The notes below the pieces were generated by a model. The model was not told the DNA's origin, searched no databases, and saw only the letters and a program-made list of their open reading frames with translations. 64,000 nucleotides of DNA from Micromonospora coriariae (GTDB lineage: Bacteria; Actinomycetota; Actinomycetes; Mycobacteriales; Micromonosporaceae): the NCBI RefSeq assembly GCF_900091455.1, contig NZ_LT607412.1:6014001-6078000 (forward strand). The letters run 5' to 3'. Below, piece by piece: positions 9,783 to 17,702 of this stretch (positions are counted from its first letter, which is position 1; each line of letters opens with the position of its first letter). The position numbers were made by a program, and so were the translations under genes.

Positions 9783-11018
9783 GTGGTGACGTCGCCCGAG
9801 CTGGACCGCGGCGCGATCCTGCGCGAGTCCGGTGCCGCAGGCCGGCACCTCGCCCGGATCTGTTTCAAGACCGGTCCACCCACCCGCACCGGCGTCGAAC
9901 TGGAATGGACCGTGCACGACGCCGCCGACCCCGCCCGTCCCGTCGATCCGGTGCGGCTGCGGGCGGCGCTGGGGCCACACAGCCCCGTCTCACTGGACGC
10001 CACCAGCCCGGCCGAGCCGCTGCGACACGGCGGCACGGTGACCGTGGAGCCGGGCGGCCAGCTGGAGATCTCCACCCCGCCGCGCTCCTCGATCGCCGCG
10101 TTGATCCAGGCAACTGAGGCCGACATCGCCCAGGTCACCGACCTGCTGGCCACCGCCGGGCTGATCCTCGGCCGCAGCGGCATCGACCCGCACCGCCGGC
10201 CTCGCCCGGTGCTCGACACTCCCCGCTACCGCGCCATGCGCGGCGCCTTCGACCGGCGCGGTCCGGCCGGCCGGACGATGATGTACAGCACCGCCGGCCT
10301 GCAGGTCTGCCTCGACGCCGGCGAACCGGACCAGGTCGCCGCGCGGTGGTCCACGGCCCACGCGGTCGGCCCGCCGCTGCTCGCGGCGTTCGCCTCAGCG
10401 AGCCGGCACGCCGGGCGGCGCACCGGCTGGGCCTCCGCCCGGATGGCCGCGTGGCTGGCCATCGACCCGGCCCGCACCCGGCCGGTCTGGGCAGCGGGCC
10501 GCGCCGACGAGGACCCGACCGCCACCTGGATCCGGTACGTGCTCGGCGCGCCGTTGCTCTGCCTGCGCCGGCACGGCCCGGACTGGACCCCGCCACCCGG
10601 CGTGACCTTCGCCGACTGGCTCGACGGGGCGCTGCCCCGCCCACCCACCACCGACGACCTCGACTACCACGTCAGCACCCTCTTTCCGCCGGTGCGTCCC
10701 CGCGGCTACCTGGAGCTGCGTTACCTGGACGCCCAGCCCGGCCGGGACTGGCGGCTTCCGACGGCGGTGCTGACCGCCCTGTTCGCCGACCCCGGCACCG
10801 TGCGCGCGGCGTACGCGATCGGCGCGCCGGTGGCGCACCGCTGGTCGGCCGCCGCCCGGCACGCTCTGGCGGACCGGGCCCTGGCCACCGCCGCGGCGGC
10901 GCTTCTCGACCTGGCCCTGACCACGCTGCCCCGGCTCGACCTGCCGGCCGGCACCCACGACGAGATCCAGCGTGACGTACGGCGGCGGCTGGCCGCCGCG
11001 GAGAGGGGAGACCGGTGA
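9783..11018 (+). CDS. egtA: Glutamate-cysteine ligase EgtA, ergothioneine pathway
   Basis: EgtA makes gamma-glutamylcysteine, the sulphur donor used by EgtB. The 411-aa product has the GCS2-type core: TGVELEWTV, GGTVTVEPGGQLEISTPP, GIDPHRRP and YSTAGLQVCLDAG. The frame is open further upstream, but GTG 9783 follows AGGGAGAGGGG by 8 nt and starts the conserved sequence. The adjacent GTG 9786 cannot be excluded. It heads egtABCD and overlaps egtB by 4 nt (GTGA). The product is cytosolic. Confidence 0.95.
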   Translation: MVTSPELDRGAILRESGAAGRHLARICFKTGPPTRTGVELEWTVHDAADPARPVDPVRLRAALGPHSPVSLDATSPAEPLRHGGTVTVEPGGQLEISTPPRSSIAALIQATEADIAQVTDLLATAGLILGRSGIDPHRRPRPVLDTPRYRAMRGAFDRRGPAGRTMMYSTAGLQVCLDAGEPDQVAARWSTAHAVGPPLLAAFASASRHAGRRTGWASARMAAWLAIDPARTRPVWAAGRADEDPTATWIRYVLGAPLLCLRRHGPDWTPPPGVTFADWLDGALPRPPTTDDLDYHVSTLFPPVRPRGYLELRYLDAQPGRDWRLPTAVLTALFADPGTVRAAYAIGAPVAHRWSAAARHALADRALATAAAALLDLALTTLPRLDLPAGTHDEIQRDVRRRLAAAERGDR

Positions 11019-12388
11019 GCGCGAGGAGTGAGCCGGGGTTGCGAGCCCCGCAGTCGGGAACGGAAGGCGATGCGGTAACCGGGGAGCGGTTGCGTGTCCG
11101 GATCGCGGCGGAGCTGGCGCGGGCCCGGTCCCGCACCACGCTGCTGACCGAGGTGGTCGACGACGCCGACCTGATGCGCCAGCACTCGCCGCTGATGTCG
11201 CCGCTGGTGTGGGACCTGGCGCACGTCGGCAACCAGGAGGAGCTGTGGCTGGTCCGCGACGTCGGGGGCCGCGAGCCGGTCCGGTGCGACATCGACGAGT
11301 TGTACGACGCGTTCAAGCAGCCCCGCCGGGACCGCCCCGCGCTGCCCCTGCTGCCACCCGCCGAGGCGCGCGCCTACCTGGGCACGGTCCGGGACAAGGT
11401 GCACGACCTGCTCGACGCGGTGACCTTCACCGAGCGGCCGCTGGTCGCCGACGGGTTCGCCTTCGGCATGATCGTCCAACACGAGCAACAGCACGACGAG
11501 ACGATGCTCGCCACCCACCAGCTGCGCTCGGGTCCGGCCGTGCTGCACGCTCCGCCTCCGCCGGAGCCGCCCGCCGGGGTCGCCGGGGAGGTGCTGGTCC
11601 CGGCCGGCCCGTTCACCATGGGCACCGACACCGACCCGTGGGCCCTGGACAACGAACGCCCCGCCCACCGCGTCGACCTGCCCGCGTACGTCATCGACGC
11701 CGCCCCGGTCACCAACGGCCAGTACCAGGCCTTCATCGCCGACGGTGGCTACACCGATCCACGCTGGTGGAGCCCGGCGGGTTGGGCCCACCGGCTCCGG
11801 GAGGAGCTCAGCGCGCCGATGCACTGGCGCCCCGACGGCGACAACTGGTCCTACCAGCGGTTCGGCCGGTGGGACCGGGTCCGCGCCGACGAGCCGGTGG
11901 TGCACGTCTGCTGGTACGAGGCGCAGGCGTACGCGGCGTGGGCCGGCAAACGGCTGCCGACCGAGGCGGAGTGGGAGAAGGCGGCCCGTTGGGACCCGGT
12001 GACCGGGCGGTCCCGCCGCTACCCGTGGGGCGACGACGACCCGACAGACGTCCACGCGAACCTCGGTCAACGCCACCTGCGGCCGGCCCAGGTGGGCGCC
12101 TACCCGGCCGGCGCCTCACCACTGGGTGTGCACCAGCTCATCGGTGACGTCTGGGAGTGGACCTCGACCACCTTCCGGGGGCATCCCGGCTTCACCGCGT
12201 TCCCGTACCGCGAATATTCGGAGGTCTTCTTCGGCGACGCCTACCGGGTGCTGCGCGGCGGCTCGTTCGGCACCGACCGGTCCGCCTGCCGGGGGACCTT
12301 CCGCAACTGGGACTATCCGATCCGGCGGCAGATCTTCAGCGGCTTCCGCTGCGCCCGTGACGCCCGCCCGGACGAGTCGCACCGATGA
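11015..12388 (+). CDS. egtB: Ergothioneine sulfoxide synthase EgtB
   Basis: This iron-dependent enzyme joins hercynine and gamma-glutamylcysteine to the sulfoxide. The 457-aa protein has an N-terminal DinB-like domain and a C-terminal formylglycine-generating-enzyme-like domain (GDVWEWTSTTF, VLRGGSFGTD, RNWDYPIRRQIFSGFRCAR). The iron ligands known for the family are visible as H70 in DLAHVGNQEE and H156/H160 in QHEQQHDE. The start overlaps the egtA stop. The first 20 residues look non-conserved, so the true start may lie at GTG 11075, by VTGERLRVRI. Confidence 0.96.
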   Translation: MSARSEPGLRAPQSGTEGDAVTGERLRVRIAAELARARSRTTLLTEVVDDADLMRQHSPLMSPLVWDLAHVGNQEELWLVRDVGGREPVRCDIDELYDAFKQPRRDRPALPLLPPAEARAYLGTVRDKVHDLLDAVTFTERPLVADGFAFGMIVQHEQQHDETMLATHQLRSGPAVLHAPPPPEPPAGVAGEVLVPAGPFTMGTDTDPWALDNERPAHRVDLPAYVIDAAPVTNGQYQAFIADGGYTDPRWWSPAGWAHRLREELSAPMHWRPDGDNWSYQRFGRWDRVRADEPVVHVCWYEAQAYAAWAGKRLPTEAEWEKAARWDPVTGRSRRYPWGDDDPTDVHANLGQRHLRPAQVGAYPAGASPLGVHQLIGDVWEWTSTTFRGHPGFTAFPYREYSEVFFGDAYRVLRGGSFGTDRSACRGTFRNWDYPIRRQIFSGFRCARDARPDESHR

Positions 12389-12428
12389 CCCTCCGCGCGA
12401 CCGGTACGCCGGCCGGCCGGGTGCGCTG

Positions 12429-13175
12429 ATGTGTCGTCACCTGGCCTACCTGGGGTCACCGGTCACCCTGGCCGAGCTGCTGTTCGATCCTCCGTACTCG
12501 CTGGTGCGGCAGTCCTGGGCGCCCCGCGACATGCGCGGCGGCGGCACGATCAACGCCGACGGGTTCGGCATCGGCTGGTACCCGGGTGACGGCGACCCGG
12601 TGCGCTACCGGCGGGCCCAGCCGATCTGGAGCGACCCGACCATCGCCCAGCTCGCGGCGGTGACCCGCGCCGGTGCGGTGCTCGCCGCCGTCCGCTCGGC
12701 CACCGTCGGGATGGCGGTGCTCGACGGCGCCGTCGCGCCGTTCGCCGAGGGGCGGTGGTTGTTCAGCCACAACGGGGTGGTGCGCGGCTGGCCCGACACA
12801 GTGGTGCCGCTCGCCGCAGGCCTGCCGGTGCGCGACCTGCTCACTCTGGACGCCGCGACCGACTCGGCGCTGCTCTGGGCGCTGGTCCGGCAGCGGCTGC
12901 GCGCCGGTGCCGATCCGGCGGAGGCGGTCGGGCAGACGGTGGCCGAGGTCGCCGCGGCGGCGCCGGGTTCACGGCTCAACCTGCTGCTCACCGACGGCCG
13001 CCGTGCGGTGGCCAGCGTGGCCGGGCACGCGCTGTCGGTACGCGCGGGGGCCGGTTCGGTGCTGCTCGCCTCCGAGCCGCACGACGACGACCCCGGCTGG
13101 CGCCCGGTGCCGGAGGGGCACCTGGTGACCGTCACCGCGAGCGAGGTGCGGGTGAGCCCACTGCCGACCCGGTGA
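12429..13175 (+). CDS. egtC: Gamma-glutamyl-hercynylcysteine sulfoxide amidohydrolase EgtC
   Basis: A 248-aa class II glutamine-amidotransferase-fold hydrolase that removes the glutamyl group from the EgtB product. After Met removal the catalytic nucleophile is Cys2 (MCRHLAYLG). The frame also shows NADGFGIGWY and LFSHNGVVRGW. The open frame extends upstream into egtB, but the requirement for an N-terminal cysteine fixes the start at ATG 12429. It lies 40 nt after egtB and 51 nt before egtD, in the same direction. Confidence 0.95.
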   Translation: MCRHLAYLGSPVTLAELLFDPPYSLVRQSWAPRDMRGGGTINADGFGIGWYPGDGDPVRYRRAQPIWSDPTIAQLAAVTRAGAVLAAVRSATVGMAVLDGAVAPFAEGRWLFSHNGVVRGWPDTVVPLAAGLPVRDLLTLDAATDSALLWALVRQRLRAGADPAEAVGQTVAEVAAAAPGSRLNLLLTDGRRAVASVAGHALSVRAGAGSVLLASEPHDDDPGWRPVPEGHLVTVTASEVRVSPLPTR

Positions 13176-13226
13176 GACGCGCCGGCGGGGTACGCAACGG
13201 TTGACCGAGCAGAGAGAGGCGATGTG

Positions 13227-14192
13227 ATGACGGCGGAACCGCTGGAGATCTACCTCGAGCAGCAGGACCTGGAGCGTGGGCTGCGCCAGGACGTCCGGGC
13301 CGGGCTGAGCGCCGAGCAGAAGTGGCTGCCGCCGAAGTGGTTCTACGACGCCCGGGGCAGCGAGCTGTTCGAGGAGATCACCCGCTTGCCCGAGTACTAC
13401 CCGACGCGGGCCGAGCGGACGGTGCTGGCCGAGCGCGCCCCGGACATCGTGGCGCTGACCGGGGCCAAGACGTTGATCGAGCTCGGCTCCGGCTCGTCCG
13501 AGAAGACCCGGCTGCTGTTGGACGCCTTCACCCGTGAGGGCAATCTGGGCACGTTCGTCCCGCTCGACGTGTCGGTCAGCGCGCTGCGCGGGTCCACCGC
13601 CGAGATCGCCGCCGACTATCCGGGGCTGCGGGTCCGCGGCATCGTCGGGGACTTCACCCGGCAGTTGGACCGGCTGCCCACCGGCGGCCGGCGGTTGGTG
13701 GTGTTCCTCGGCGGCACCATCGGCAACCTCCTGCCGGCCGAGCGGGCGGAGTTCCTGGCCGCGATGCGCGCCGCGTTGGAGGTCGGCGACTGGCTGCTGC
13801 TCGGCACCGATCTGGTGAAGGATCCCTCGGTGACCGTGCCCGCGTACGACGACGCGGCCGGGGTGACGGCCGAGTTCAACCGGAACGTGCTGCACGTGAT
13901 CAATCGGGAACTGGGCGCCGACTTCGATCCGGAGGCGTTCGAGCACGTGGCCCGCTGGGATCCGGACCACGAGTGGATCGAGATGCGGCTGCGCGCGAAC
14001 CGGCCGATGCGGGTCCGGGTGCTGGACCTGACAGTGGAGTTCGCCGCGGGGGAGGAGCTGCGCACTGAGGTCTCGGCGAAGTTCCGCCCGGAGGGGGTCG
14101 CCGCCGAGCTGGCCGCGGCGGGTTTCGTCGCGGCGGAGTTCTGGACCGACCCGGATGGGCTTTTCGGGGTCACCCTGGCCCGGGCGCGGTGA
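13227..14192 (+). CDS. egtD: Histidine N-alpha-methyltransferase EgtD
   Basis: EgtD trimethylates histidine to hercynine with SAM, the first committed step. The 321-aa protein contains KWFYDARGSELFEEITRLPEYYPTR in two joined motifs, the SAM motif LIELGSGSSEKTRLLL and the late motifs FLGGTIGNL and DLVKDP. ATG 13227 has AGAGAGAGG 7 nt upstream. The overlapping GTG 13224 is less likely. No egtE-type C-S lyase follows, so the last step must come from a gene elsewhere or an unspecific lyase. Confidence 0.97.
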   Translation: MTAEPLEIYLEQQDLERGLRQDVRAGLSAEQKWLPPKWFYDARGSELFEEITRLPEYYPTRAERTVLAERAPDIVALTGAKTLIELGSGSSEKTRLLLDAFTREGNLGTFVPLDVSVSALRGSTAEIAADYPGLRVRGIVGDFTRQLDRLPTGGRRLVVFLGGTIGNLLPAERAEFLAAMRAALEVGDWLLLGTDLVKDPSVTVPAYDDAAGVTAEFNRNVLHVINRELGADFDPEAFEHVARWDPDHEWIEMRLRANRPMRVRVLDLTVEFAAGEELRTEVSAKFRPEGVAAELAAAGFVAAEFWTDPDGLFGVTLARAR

Positions 14193-14242
14193 GCTGGTTC
14201 ACCCGCCCCTGCCGGCCGAACGGTGATCGGTTAGGCTGGTCG

Positions 14243-14340
14243 CGCGAAGGGGAGTAGCCCCCAATGTCGTGGTCGACATACTGGTGCGTTCCGCATCCGG
14301 CCACGCGGCCCCGGTCTCCGGGGCGGGCGAGACCTTCGAC
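14243..14340 (+). promoter_or_regulatory. Mn2+ riboswitch (yybP-ykoY family)
   Basis: The family hallmarks are all here. GAAGGGGAGTAGC opens the aptamer, GTCGACATACTG lies in the middle, and GGCGAGACCTTCG closes it. The 5' GCGAAGG pairs with 3' CCTTCG to form P1. A -10 box TAGGCT at 14232-14237 would start the RNA at about 14244, exactly at P1. Downstream, CCTCCTCCC (14377-14385) could pair with the GGGAAGGG ribosome site (14395-14402), suggesting translational control. The gene it leads is a predicted Mn exporter, as expected for this class. Confidence 0.9.
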
Positions 14341-14406
14341 TCAGGCTCTTGGAGCCGGGTCGAGGGCGCCCCTGCACCTCCTCCCGGCGTGAACGGGAAG
14401 GGTGTC

Positions 14407-14994
14407 ATGGAAGGATTCTTCGCCGCGCTGGTCGTCAGCTTCGGCGTCATCTTCGTCGCCGAGCTGGGGGACAAGTCCCAGTTGATGGCGCTGACCTTCG
14501 CCACGCGGTTCCGGCCGGTTCCGGTGCTGATCGGCATCACCGTCGCCACGGCGGTGGTGCACCTGGCGTCGGTCGCCATCGGCTCGGGCCTCGGCGCCGT
14601 GCTGCCCACCGAGTGGATCACCCTGGTGGCCGGGCTGGCGTTTCTCGCGTTCGGCGCGTGGACCCTGCGCGGGGACAGCCTGACCGACGAGGAGAAGCGC
14701 AAGGCCGAGAAGACCAGCAAGTCCGCGATCATCGCGGTCTCGGTGGCGTTCTTCCTGGCCGAACTGGGCGACAAGACCATGCTCGCGACGATCACGCTGG
14801 CCACCAAGTACGGCTGGTTCGGCACCTGGCTCGGCTCCACCATCGGCATGGTGGCCGCGGACGCGCTGGCCATCCTGGTCGGCCGCATGCTCGGCCGCCG
14901 CCTGCCGGAGAAGGCCATCAAGTACGGCGCCGCTGTGCTCTTCGCCATCTGCGGCCTCTGGCTGATCCTGGAGGCGGTGAGCCAGCTGACCTGA
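14407..14994 (+). CDS. UPF0016/TMEM165-family manganese exporter
   Basis: A 195-aa membrane protein with the two signature repeats of the Gdt1/TMEM165/MneA family, each a helix ending in E-x-G-D-K-(S/T). These are FVAELGDKSQLMAL and FLAELGDKTMLATI. There are six predicted helices, with a charged loop (TDEEKRKAEKTSK) between the halves. Members export Mn2+ or Ca2+. ATG 14407 was chosen over an upstream in-frame GTG because it follows GGGAAGGG and begins the conserved helix. The preceding Mn2+ riboswitch gives strong functional support. Confidence 0.95.
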   Translation: MEGFFAALVVSFGVIFVAELGDKSQLMALTFATRFRPVPVLIGITVATAVVHLASVAIGSGLGAVLPTEWITLVAGLAFLAFGAWTLRGDSLTDEEKRKAEKTSKSAIIAVSVAFFLAELGDKTMLATITLATKYGWFGTWLGSTIGMVAADALAILVGRMLGRRLPEKAIKYGAAVLFAICGLWLILEAVSQLT

Positions 14995-15033
14995 GTGCCG
15001 ACTACCCGCCTCGGCGGCGGGTAACGGCCCGGG

Positions 15034-15396
15034 GTGGAGGCGGGAGAGCTACTGCGCCAGGGCGACGAGGTGCTGGTCGCCGTGGTGGAGGTCGCGGGCG
15101 CTCTGGTGATCTTCGTCGGCGCGGTCTGGGCGGCGGTGCGGTTCGTGGTCGAGGGGCTGCGGCACCGCACCGCCGCTGTCTTCACCCCGATCCGGCTCAC
15201 CCTGGGACGGTTTCTGACTCTCGGCCTGGAGTTCCAGCTGGCGGCCGACGTGCTGCGCACCGCGGTGTCCCCGTCGTTCACCCAGATCGGCCAGCTGGCC
15301 GCGATCGCCACGATCCGGACGGCGCTGAACTACTTCCTGGGCCGGGAGATCCGTCAGGAGCAGCGGCAGGTGGCCGAGGGGGAACGCTCCCCGTGA
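15034..15396 (+). CDS. DUF1622 membrane protein
   Basis: A 120-aa protein with two or three hydrophobic segments (VAVVEVAGALVIFVGAVWAA, then LTLGRFLTLGLEFQLAADVL and IGQLAAIATIRTALNYFLG), matching the DUF1622 pattern of small integral membrane proteins of unknown role. It starts at GTG, 39 nt after the Mn exporter, and may be in its operon. The stop overlaps the next start (TGATG). Confidence 0.85.
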   Translation: MEAGELLRQGDEVLVAVVEVAGALVIFVGAVWAAVRFVVEGLRHRTAAVFTPIRLTLGRFLTLGLEFQLAADVLRTAVSPSFTQIGQLAAIATIRTALNYFLGREIRQEQRQVAEGERSP

Positions 15397-15725
15397 TGGG
15401 CGCGCTGGTCACCACGGTGACCACGCTGGCTCTGGTCGCCGGTGTGGTCACCTTCCTCACCACCGGGGCCGGCCGGACCGCCGTCCGGGTGCTGCTGGAA
15501 CTGCTGACCGCTGCCGGTCTGCTCCGGCTGGTCGGCGATCCGAGCTGGGCTTCCCTGGCCGGCTCGGCGGCGATCGTCGCGCTGCGCCTGCTGCTCGGTG
15601 CGGCGCTGGGCGCCGCACAGCCGTGGTCGTGCCGACAATCCCGGCCGCCCTGCGCCGCGGACGATCACCACCTACCGTTGGCGGTACGAGGCGACACCGG
15701 CGTGAGTGGGAGGACGACCACATGA
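15396..15725 (+). CDS. Small hydrophobic membrane protein
   Basis: A 109-aa protein starting MGALVTTVTTLALVAGVVTF. It has one N-terminal helix, a second near 30-50 and a third near 60-78. The C-terminal 30 residues are polar. ATG shares a base with the DUF1622 stop, so coupling is likely, and its own stop overlaps the next ATG. I do not recognise the family. It is called real from its tight packing between coupled genes and its helix pattern. Confidence 0.6.
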   Translation: MGALVTTVTTLALVAGVVTFLTTGAGRTAVRVLLELLTAAGLLRLVGDPSWASLAGSAAIVALRLLLGAALGAAQPWSCRQSRPPCAADDHHLPLAVRGDTGVSGRTTT

Positions 15726-15919
15726 GCAGGCACGACGAACCGAACGAGTACGGCTTCGCCGGCGGTGCCACCGCTCCCGAGCCACAGCCCGGCGGGAAGC
15801 CCGACGAACAGGACCTCGCCGACGAGGTGGCGGTGCCCGGCGACGACCTCACCGAGCCGACGGCCGAGGCGCTGTCCGAGGAGACCGAGGAGCGCCGGCC
15901 CGTCGAACGCGGCCGCTGA
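15722..15919 (+). CDS. Small acidic hypothetical protein
   Basis: A 65-aa, strongly acidic and probably disordered protein (MSRHDEPNEYGFAGG, then many Glu/Asp/Pro). ATG 15722 was chosen over upstream in-frame starts because GGGAGG lies about 8 nt upstream and the start overlaps the previous stop (ATGA). No domain is recognised. It ends the run that starts at the Mn exporter. Confidence 0.6.
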   Translation: MSRHDEPNEYGFAGGATAPEPQPGGKPDEQDLADEVAVPGDDLTEPTAEALSEETEERRPVERGR

Positions 15920-15994
15920 CCGGACGGCGGGACCGGACCGGGGTCGACGGCGACCGGTCGAGCGCAGCGGTCGACCGCCGGGCTGGCGCCCCGG

Positions 15995-17365
15995 TCAGCC
16001 GTCGCCGTCGCGCTGATAGACGTCAGGCACGCCGTCGCCGTCGGCGTCCAGCTGCTCCCGCTGCGCCACCCGGCGGTACGCGGCGTTGCGGCGGACCAGG
16101 ACGATGGCGGCCAACCCGGCGGAGATCACCGACCCGGTCAGCACGGCCACCTTTACCCGGTCGTCGGCCGTGCTGCCGGCGCCGAACGCCAGGTCGCCGA
16201 TGAGCAGCGACACGGTGAACCCGACGCCGGCCAGCATCGCGATCCCGAGCAGGTCGGACCAGGTGATGTCCTCATCCAGTTCGGCGCGGGTGAAACGGGC
16301 CAGCAGGAAGGTCGACCCGAAGATGCCGATGCTCTTGCCGAACACCAGTCCGGCGACGATGGCGATCACCACCGGATCGGTCAGCAGGGCGCCCAGGTCG
16401 GTGCCGCGCAGCGTCACGCCGGCGGCGAACAGGGCGAAGACCGGCACCGCGAAGCCGGCCGAAACCGGTCGCCAGCGGTGTTCCAGGTGCGCGGCGAGCC
16501 CGCCGGCGTCCCCGCTCGCGTCGACCGCCGGCCGGTCGGCGGCCGGCGTGCCGCGCGCCCTGCTTCGGCCGGCCAGCACCGGCACGGTGAAGCCGAGCAG
16601 GACGCCGGCCACCGTGGCGTGCACCCCGGAGGCGTGCACCAGGGCCCAGGTGGCCACCGCGAGCGGGATCAGTGCCCACCACCAGGTGCGCCCGCGCCGC
16701 ACCAGCAGGGCGAAGAGCCCGATCGGCGCCAGCGCGGCGAGCAGCGGCACGGGATGGAAGCCGGCGGTGTAGAAGATCGCGATGATGGTGATCGCGAACA
16801 GGTCGTCGACCACGGCGAGGGTGAGCAGGAAGGCGCGTAGGCCCTGGGGCAGGTGTGAGCTGACCACGGCGAGCACGGCCAGCGCGAAGGCGATGTCGGT
16901 GGCGGTCGGGATCGCCCATCCGCGCAACCCCGCCCCGCCCGCGGTCAGGACGACCGCCACGTAGATCAGCGCGGGCAGCAGCATTCCGCCGAGCGCCGCC
17001 ACCACCGGCAGCGCGGCGCGCCGCGGGTCGCGCAGTTCGCCGGCGACGAACTCCCGCTTGAGTTCCAGGCCCACCACGAAGAAGAAGATGGCCAGCAGGC
17101 CGTCCGCGGCCCAGGTGGCCAGGTCCAGGTCGAGGTGCCAGCGTGTGCCGCCGGGCCAGGGCACCCAGTGGCCGAGCCGCGCGTACGAGTCCGCCCAGGG
17201 GGAGTTCGCCCAGAGCAGCGCGACCACGGCACCGAGCAGCAGCAGCGCGCCACCGACGGTCTCGGTGCGCAGCACGTCGGCCAGGTGTCGGGCCTCCGGC
17301 CAGGACGATCGCGAGAACAGCCGTGCCGGCCGGGACCGGTCGGACGGTGGGGTGCGGTCGGTCAT
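15995..17365 (-). CDS. nhaA: Na+/H+ antiporter NhaA
   Basis: A 456-aa secondary transporter with about 12 helices. Family motifs include [18 protein letters not shown] near the N-terminus, the unwound helix [16 protein letters not shown] (equivalent of E. coli Asp133) and [19 protein letters not shown] (the paired aspartates that bind Na+/H+). It exchanges Na+ for H+ and helps control pH. The last 20 residues form an Asp-rich stretch ([17 protein letters not shown]) resembling calcium-binding thrombospondin type-3 or EF-loop sequences, which is not a usual NhaA feature. ATG has GAGGTGAG upstream. Confidence 0.95.
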   Translation of the reverse strand: MTDRTPPSDRSRPARLFSRSSWPEARHLADVLRTETVGGALLLLGAVVALLWANSPWADSYARLGHWVPWPGGTRWHLDLDLATWAADGLLAIFFFVVGLELKREFVAGELRDPRRAALPVVAALGGMLLPALIYVAVVLTAGGAGLRGWAIPTATDIAFALAVLAVVSSHLPQGLRAFLLTLAVVDDLFAITIIAIFYTAGFHPVPLLAALAPIGLFALLVRRGRTWWWALIPLAVATWALVHASGVHATVAGVLLGFTVPVLAGRSRARGTPAADRPAVDASGDAGGLAAHLEHRWRPVSAGFAVPVFALFAAGVTLRGTDLGALLTDPVVIAIVAGLVFGKSIGIFGSTFLLARFTRAELDEDITWSDLLGIAMLAGVGFTVSLLIGDLAFGAGSTADDRVKVAVLTGSVISAGLAAIVLVRRNAAYRRVAQREQLDADGDGVPDVYQRDGDG

Positions 17366-17702
17366 CGGCGGCGCTCACCTCGGGGATGTCGGGACGGCAG
17401 GAATCACTCGCCGACCAGACTTCCCGGCACACCGCTGTCGACCCTATCCGGGCTCGCCCGCGCCGGCGACCGCGGGGTGATCCGGTTGCCGGCCGATCGG
17501 CTGTCGACTTTTCCCCGATGTCACCGCTGCCGAATGGACGTTTCTCGGGTTGGTCATGCGGGCGCACTTGTCACCGCTGAAAATGGATAACTCCGGACAT
17601 AAGCCGTATGAGCGGCTTTAATGGTTTCACGAGTTTACAAACGACCTTGGGGGTTTTCGTGAAGTTCTTTGGCGTAACCGGACCGGCACGGAGGCGCGCC
17701 TG
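17366..17702. other. AT-richer divergent promoter region of nhaA and the polysaccharide block
   Basis: A 337-nt gap. From about 17510 to 17690 the base composition is clearly richer in A/T than anywhere nearby. It holds a small hairpin AAGCCG-tatgag-CGGCTT around 17598-17615. GGAGG at about 17691-17695 serves as the ribosome site of the BY-kinase gene. It probably contains the main promoter of the surface-polysaccharide genes. No clean -35/-10 pair is assigned. Confidence 0.5.
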
